Part shown: piece after piece, positions 61,261 through 64,000 of the stretch | How the letters are laid out: each line of letters starts with the position of its first letter | How positions within the stretch are numbered: the first letter of the stretch is position 1 | Assembly: GCA_034620365.1 (NCBI GenBank) | Contig: JAQGEQ010000243.1 | Span: forward strand, 110,375 to 174,374 | Direction of reading: 5' to 3' | Length of the DNA stretch: 64,000 bases | From: Pegea sp. RAD2-039 | Lineage: Eukaryota > Chordata > Thaliacea > Salpida > Salpidae | Made by a program: the position numbers and the translations under genes | The notes under the pieces: generated by a model | Database searches by the model: none | Told to the model about the DNA's origin: nothing | The model's input: the letters and a program-made list of their open reading frames with translations, nothing else

Positions 61261-61861
61261 TGAAACAAAAAAGATTTTTTCTGATTTTATTTTGTAATTA
61301 GTTTAAAGTAAACACAATGACATCACCAACGTGGTATTTTATAGAAAGTTCAATTTATATTTTTCAAATCTGTTTACATTGACTCACAATGAACTTTAAT
61401 TCTAACTAACCCCTACCTCAGTTATTAAATTTTAATGTTTAATCAGCCTTTCTAAAAACTAGTTTTGTTCTAATATCAATTTACAGTTTGTGTTATTTCA
61501 AATATGTTACTATATTAAAATTTACTTCTTAAACTTACTTTTGTTTCTATAAAACTCAATAAAATCAATAATGTTTTTAAAATTTAATAACTTTTGTAGC
61601 AATTTTTTATCACATTCTTTGCAACTTAAACTTTTTTTTTAACTTTCTGAAAAATGTTTTCAATTTTTGAAATTATTTTCACTTTTGAAAAATCGCTTGT
61701 AAGAAAAGTCGTATTATAGTTCTCTTATTAGTAGTAATAGTCAAAACTTCAACAACTGATTTACTCATAAGAAAATGTTTTTTTTGTGTTAACATAACTC
61801 TTTTATTATTTAAAAAAAGTCGATGGAACAGTTTGAGTTGAATTACTATAACTCCATATAT

Positions 61862-61935
61862 GTCAGAATAGTTTGCTAGTGAGAAATGCTTTTATCTATT
61901 CCCCTTCTTAATATTTATATAATAAATATATAAAA
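61862..61935 (+). mobile_element. Degenerate LINE family A 3' tail
   Basis: TTGCTAGTGAGAAATGCTTTTATC...CCCCTTCTTAATATTTATATAATAAATATA resembles the tail GTTAGCGAGAGGTGCTCTCTTTAGG...CCTCCTTCACATTTATTGTAATAAATAAA. Old and short. Confidence 0.45.
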
Positions 61936-62406
61936 ATTAATAAATAATTTATTTGATTTCTCTAATTTAACATTTTCATCTTACTGGTGACGTCTTAATT
62001 GCTTTTACAAAAAAATAGATCGAAATATTTTAAAATCAGAGCAAAAGTAGTTTTGCAAATTGTTACCGTTTGTTTTCTAGAAAGTAAAAAACTTTTCTTA
62101 GACTTGCAAAGAGCACAGATAAACTCAATGAAACAATAACATCAAAATTAGTTGAAGTGAACGAAGAAGAATAATGTTTAATGTGGAAAATCATTTGTTA
62201 CAAATCGAAACCACAAACAACAGATAATAAGCAGTTTATATAAACCGAAAAATCAACAAAATAATAACTAATAATTAGAATTAATTAAAAATTAATAATT
62301 ACTAATAATTATAAGTTATATATAAATTATAGTTATAAATAATTTTTTGAAGTTGAACAAGTTTCAACAAATTCTGACAAAATATTTCTACAAAAAGAAG
62401 AAGCTT

Positions 62407-62616
62407 CTAGTTTTCCTCTTCTTTGCAGAAACAGTAAGAAAACTTAAAGCCGCAAAAAGCAATCTGTAAACCGCTCGACGTTAAATTCGTAAAATCAAAA
62501 TAAGTTAAAACATGTTCAACTCCAAAAAAATGATTAAAACTTTTTCCCAAGCTGTTCCCAAAAATTATTTCAGAGATTTTGTCAAATGATTTGAAGAAGA
62601 ACTTCTCCGCAGACAT
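62407..62616 (-). CDS. Possible small protein or first exon, unidentified
   Basis: A 69-codon minus-strand frame starting MSAEKFFFKSFDKISEIIFG and ending in a Lys/Glu-rich tail. Its base composition is less AT-rich than the flanking DNA. No family is recognised and no splice partners are found. Could be chance. Confidence 0.22.
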   Translation of the reverse strand: MSAEKFFFKSFDKISEIIFGNSLGKSFNHFFGVEHVLTYFDFTNLTSSGLQIAFCGFKFSYCFCKEEEN

Positions 62617-62730
62617 TTTGATTTCATAAAAGTTCTTTTCTATTTCAAAAACGGAGAAAAAACTGATGAGATGACAACAGCTGTTTAAGATCTAGTAAAC
62701 CAGCTTCATTGCTACCTTTCCTTGTAAATA

Positions 62731-63270
62731 TGTTTCTTTCAACTAAATTTATTAATTAATCAATAAAAAGAATATTCAAAACAAAAAGTTTTTAAGAAAA
62801 ATAATAAAACTTTAATTTCATCAAATTTTATCAAACTTAATTTAGAATAAAATATTATTAATATATTGAATTGTATTCAAATATTGGTGATTTGAAATTA
62901 ATAAAATTAATCTGTTCTTTTTAGAAAATAAATTAAAAATTTCATTTGATTTGAAAGAAATTCAAAATCTATTTAAACAGAAAAATTTAATCACTTCTTA
63001 AAGTAATTCATCATAATTGTAGCTTATCATCAAAATATTAACAGAATTTTATAAAAAATAATTTTTCTTTCAACTGAATTTATTAATTAATCAATAAAAA
63101 GAATAATTGAAAACAAAAAGTATTTAAGAAAAATAATAAAACTTTAATTTCATCAAATTTTATCAAACTTAATTTAGAATAAAATTTTATTAACATAAAT
63201 TGATTTGTATCCAAATATTGCTAATTTAAAATTAATAAAATTAATCTTTTCCCTTTAGAAATAAATTGAA
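62731..63270 (+). repeat. Direct duplication, ~205-bp unit at a 330-bp offset
   Basis: 62731-62940 and 63061-63270 align closely, sharing TTTATTAATTAATCAATAAAAAGAAT, AATAATAAAACTTTAATTTC and ATCAAACTTAATTTAGAATA, with scattered substitutions. The unit is non-coding and very AT-rich. Confidence 0.85.
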
Positions 63271-64000
63271 AACCTAATAAGATATCTAATTAAAAAGCAG
63301 TCAGAACAAACAAACTAGGAGTTTTGTATTGTGTTATTTTACTGTTATCTAGCGTTAATTGTTCTGTTATAAAAATTTTCTTTTAATTCTACTGTTTATA
63401 AACATCTAATTGGATAATATTTATTTTATAATCTTTAATATTATTTCAAGAAAACAATCCATTTATTTAATTTAATGAAAATAATTTATAGTTCAAAAGT
63501 TAATAAAAATTTAGAATTGAACTTTTTTAAACTTTTCAAAACCAAAATAAAATATAACTAATCGAAAAAATTAATAGAAGCTATCTAGACACAATAATTG
63601 CAAGTAATAAATGGTAATAAAAGGAAAAATATCAAAATATTTTTGTTTATATAAACTTAGAAATTACCATCGTATAATCGAAAAGATTTATTTTAATTAA
63701 ATATTTCATAATTAATTTTTTAATTAAAAGTTTACAAATATTTACTATTAATTAGTTTAATAAAAAATGGTCAACCTAAAAGAAATTTCTAAACACTAAA
63801 GTAAAAATAAAATAATAATTTAAATAACTTTCAATTATCTTTTTCAAATTGTATCATCCCTCTAATCAGTTAAATTGCAAAATTAAAAAAGCAGAAAATA
63901 AAGTAATATCTTATTTTACAAAAAGCAATACTGATAAAATTATAAAAATGCAAATACAAACATTCTATTTGAATAAGTTATTTATCAGAAGTGATTTGTA
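63271..64000. other. AT-rich end of window; possible start of another LINE copy at the edge
   Basis: No gene seen. The last 40 bases (from 63961) contain CATTCTATTTGAATAAG, which also occurs in the 5' UTR of the intact LINE at about 51303. One short match is weak evidence. Confidence 0.3.

Noticed and set aside
1..64000. CRISPR array, prokaryotic operon or phage system
   Set aside because: All confident genes have spliceosomal introns or are animal families; the only regular repeats are minisatellites with 14- and 20-bp periods lacking unique spacers.

Overview
The window is a very AT-rich stretch of an animal nuclear genome: compact multi-exon genes with GT..AG introns (mostly 50-500 bp) among long AT-rich intergenic stretches and LINE retrotransposons of several ages. 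The best clue to the organism is the first gene, an integrin alpha chain with an inserted I (von Willebrand A) domain. I-domain alpha integrins are known from vertebrates and tunicates, so with the small introns, an intronless FMO gene and splice-acceptor-like AGs just 5' of several start codons, a tunicate (sea squirt or relative) is the best guess. The species is not determined.

Layout. 1-1679 (-): N-terminal half of an I-domain integrin alpha. 5427-6922 (+): NC2-beta/DR1 transcription repressor. 7860-9950: an old decayed LINE split by a young 3' LINE fragment. 11371-11710 (-): two coding-like exons of an unknown protein. 12502-14098 (+): TMEM179-family four-pass membrane protein. 16020-16640: a decayed LINE of a second type. 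17642-20050 (+): delta(14)-sterol reductase (TM7SF2/LBR/ERG24 family). 21183-22550 (+): intronless flavin-containing monooxygenase. 23340-27760: decayed, inverted, rearranged duplicates of the sterol reductase locus, a 14-bp minisatellite with hairpins, and LINE debris. 27846-28745 (+): LINE relic. 30332-34998 (+): ATG14/Barkor autophagy protein. 35714-41929 (-): KIF26-like atypical kinesin, 5' end not found. 44468-48574 (-): WDR76. About 51200-55806 (+): an apparently intact CR1/L2-like LINE with ORF1 and ORF2. 56019-56083 (-): an orphan first exon. 57797 to about 61260 (-): an internally deleted relative of that LINE. 61270-64000: AT-rich DNA with a 330-bp-offset direct duplication.

The genes look like unrelated housekeeping or cell-biological functions (adhesion, transcription repression, sterol synthesis, oxidation, autophagy, cytoskeletal signalling, chromatin/DNA damage). 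There is no pathway cluster. The non-routine signals are: (a) eight perfect TGACGTCA palindromes in 1.14 kb of one KIF26-like coding exon, in two reading frames; (b) a strictly 20-bp-period array in a WDR76 intron whose unit contains a p53-family half-site consensus; (c) the scrambled sterol reductase copies; (d) solitary LINE 3' tails; (e) a 25-kb hotspot of hairpins next to a minisatellite. Gene models were assembled by eye from splice-site phase and family resemblance, so exon edges may be off by a base or two.
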